A stretch of DNA of 64,000 nt. Source: Piscirickettsiaceae bacterium. Its GTDB lineage: Bacteria; Pseudomonadota; Gammaproteobacteria; Nitrosococcales; Methylophagaceae. How positions within the stretch are numbered: position 1 is the stretch's first letter; every line of letters begins with the position of its first letter. The notes under the pieces are model-generated. The model made no database searches and was not told the DNA's origin. It was given only the letters and a program-made list of their open reading frames with translations. Location: the NCBI GenBank assembly GCA_024685975.1, contig JAIBDZ010000007.1:1-64000 (forward strand), in the 5' to 3' direction. Below, in pieces: positions 62,210 through 64,000 of the stretch. The translations under genes and the position numbers were made by a program.

Positions 62210-63604
62210 ATGAATCTTAAATTACACGTCAAAAAATCATTCAACATGTTGCTGCCAATGGCGGCTTCAATGTTGATCGCAGCACCGTTTATGCCAACGC
62301 CGGCAATAGCTGATGAGACATGTATGTCGCCTTATATGGCTAAAATTTCAGGTCAAGAAGACTTTGTTTATGTCTGGACATTGGGTGTTGAAGGACTAGG
62401 TGATGGTCAAGATAAATTGGTGACAATCTCAGTCAATCCTGATGCTAAAGACTACGGTAAAGTCAGACATGTCACATCAGTTGGTGGACGTAATGAAGCG
62501 CATCACTCAGGGTTTACGGATGATCGTAAATACTTATGGGCTGGCGGCTTAGATTCGAGCAAGATTTGGATTTTTGACGTTCACACTGATCCTGCAAAAC
62601 CTACCGTCACAAAAGTGATTGATGACTTTGTCAGCGTAACGGGTGGTGTTGTCGGTCCTCATACCCCTTATGCGCTTCCGGGTCGTATGCTTTGGACAGC
62701 ATTATCAAATAACCAAGATCACGGTGGACGAACTGCCTTAGTGGAATATACCAATGCCGGTGAATATGTAGATACCTATTGGATTCCAACCGATGACAAT
62801 CTTCAAGGCGCTGAAAAAACAGGGCAATATGCTGATGGTTATGGTTACGACATCCAAGTATTACCGCGTCGTAACATCATCATGACATCGTCATTTACTG
62901 GTTGGTCAAACTACATGATGGACTTCGGTCAAATGCTAAAAGATCCTGAAGCCATGAAACGGTTTGGTAACACCATGGTGATCTGGGATTTACATACTCG
63001 CCAAGCAAAACAAGTACTTGATGTCCCAGGTGCACCGCTTGAAATCAGATGTGCGTGGAACCCTGAACATAACTACTGTTTTGCGACAACAGCATTGACG
63101 TCTGAGATCTGGTTAATTGAAGAAGATGGTGAAGGTAAAGGTGGTTGGAAAGCCAGCAGTGTCGGCACTGTCGGTAATCCTGAAGACATGCCTCTGCCTG
63201 TCGATTTCTCAATTAGCAGTGATGATCGCATGATCTGGGTGAATACCTTAACCGACGGTAAAACACGTGGTTTCGATATTACTGATCCACATAATCCAAA
63301 ATTGGTTCATGAAGAACAGATCGGAAGACAGGTCAATATGGTGTCATCAAGTTGGGACAACAAACGCCTTTATTACACCACATCTTTGCTTGCAAACTGG
63401 GATAAAAAAGGTGAAGACAATGATCAATTCTTGAAACTTTACCATTGGGACGGTGAAAACATGGAAGAGCAATTCATGATCGACTTTACGAAAGAAAAGT
63501 TAGGTCGTGCTCATCAAATGCGTTTCGGTGCTTACTCTCTGTACGGTCAAAAATATCCAGAAGCGGATCTTAAGCCAGCGACAGAGCGGATTGCAGCAAA
63601 ATAA
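62210..63604 (+). CDS. mtoX: Methanethiol oxidase / SBP56 family, with signal peptide
   Basis: Signal peptide MNLKLHVKKSFNMLLPMAASMLIAAPFMPTPAIA, then SBP56 sequence SPYMAKISGQEDFVYVWTLGVEGLGDGQDKLVTISVNPDAKDYGKVRHVTSVGGRNEAHHSGFTDDRKYLWAGGLDSSKIWIFD; RBS GGAGAG upstream of ATG. Confidence 0.92.
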   Translation: MNLKLHVKKSFNMLLPMAASMLIAAPFMPTPAIADETCMSPYMAKISGQEDFVYVWTLGVEGLGDGQDKLVTISVNPDAKDYGKVRHVTSVGGRNEAHHSGFTDDRKYLWAGGLDSSKIWIFDVHTDPAKPTVTKVIDDFVSVTGGVVGPHTPYALPGRMLWTALSNNQDHGGRTALVEYTNAGEYVDTYWIPTDDNLQGAEKTGQYADGYGYDIQVLPRRNIIMTSSFTGWSNYMMDFGQMLKDPEAMKRFGNTMVIWDLHTRQAKQVLDVPGAPLEIRCAWNPEHNYCFATTALTSEIWLIEEDGEGKGGWKASSVGTVGNPEDMPLPVDFSISSDDRMIWVNTLTDGKTRGFDITDPHNPKLVHEEQIGRQVNMVSSSWDNKRLYYTTSLLANWDKKGEDNDQFLKLYHWDGENMEEQFMIDFTKEKLGRAHQMRFGAYSLYGQKYPEADLKPATERIAAK

Positions 63605-63648
63605 ACGTTAATCGTCTTTAAACTGAAGTAATAGAAGGAAAACTCACC

Positions 63649-64000
63649 ATGAAATATCCATATAAAGCTACTTTAACCCTTTTCATCGGCTTTATGGCTC
63701 CGTCCTTTGATGTCTTATCGTTTGATGGGGCTGCAGGAGCTAGTCCAGAAACCATTCTACTAGCACCAGGATATGGTGAGTTGAACTTTGAGGCACCTAA
63801 AGTGGGCAGTTATTCGCTGCCTACTTTAGGCAATGCCGCCGATGCCACCGTTGTTAATACCGATGGCGAAGAGGTGCAATATCACGATCTTTTTAAAGGT
63901 AAATACACCTTGTTAAATTTCATGTATACCCGTTGTAATGATATCAACGGCTGCCCCCTTTCTCATTTAGTGTATAGCCGAATTAAAGATTTAGCGGCAC
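63649..64000 (+). CDS. SCO1/SenC family protein, truncated by window end
   Basis: Open frame MKYPYKATLTLFIGFMAPSFDV...GKYTLLNFMYTRCNDINGCPLSHLVYSRIKDLAA; SCO-like fold with Cys pair; no stop before end of window. Confidence 0.8.
   Translation, partial: MKYPYKATLTLFIGFMAPSFDVLSFDGAAGASPETILLAPGYGELNFEAPKVGSYSLPTLGNAADATVVNTDGEEVQYHDLFKGKYTLLNFMYTRCNDINGCPLSHLVYSRIKDLAA

Overview
The window looks like a chromosomal segment of a methylotrophic gammaproteobacterium. Methylophaga-like is an inference from gene content: Fae and Mch, H4MPT/methylofuran-type genes, and a periplasmic methanethiol-oxidase (SBP56) gene. Most of it is well-conserved housekeeping sequence. Main blocks, left to right: groES/fxsA; a porin; an EAL-CBS-GGDEF protein; an arsenate locus (arsC-like, then arsR, GAPDH, arsJ); hpf/nhaR; ilvD; argA/rppH; gatB; a small accessory patch with a membrane/coiled-coil orphan and structured noncoding repeats (about 16.5-18.2 kb); a gshA-like ligase; a complete Pil-Chp chemosensory cluster (19.7-28.9 kb); slt and cca; a C1-cofactor cluster with mch, fae and probable H4MPT/methylofuran biosynthesis genes including an embedded pabB (32.2-41.6 kb); damX-like, aroB, aroK and pilQPONM; ponA; an M48 protease; rpmE; trkH; lnt-corC-ybeY-phoH-miaB; and, after an unusual ~1 kb noncoding region, mtoX plus the start of a SCO1/SenC gene cut by the window end. 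The least explained signals are (1) three hairpins at 17.4-18.1 kb that share one loop sequence but have different, internally complementary stems; (2) the structured ~1 kb leader upstream of mtoX, with a 33-codon ORF overlapping a perfect 10-bp inverted repeat; and (3) the partly uncharacterised C1-cofactor gene cluster, including a HisA-like gene of unknown role in reverse orientation. All family assignments come from reading the translations; no database search was run.
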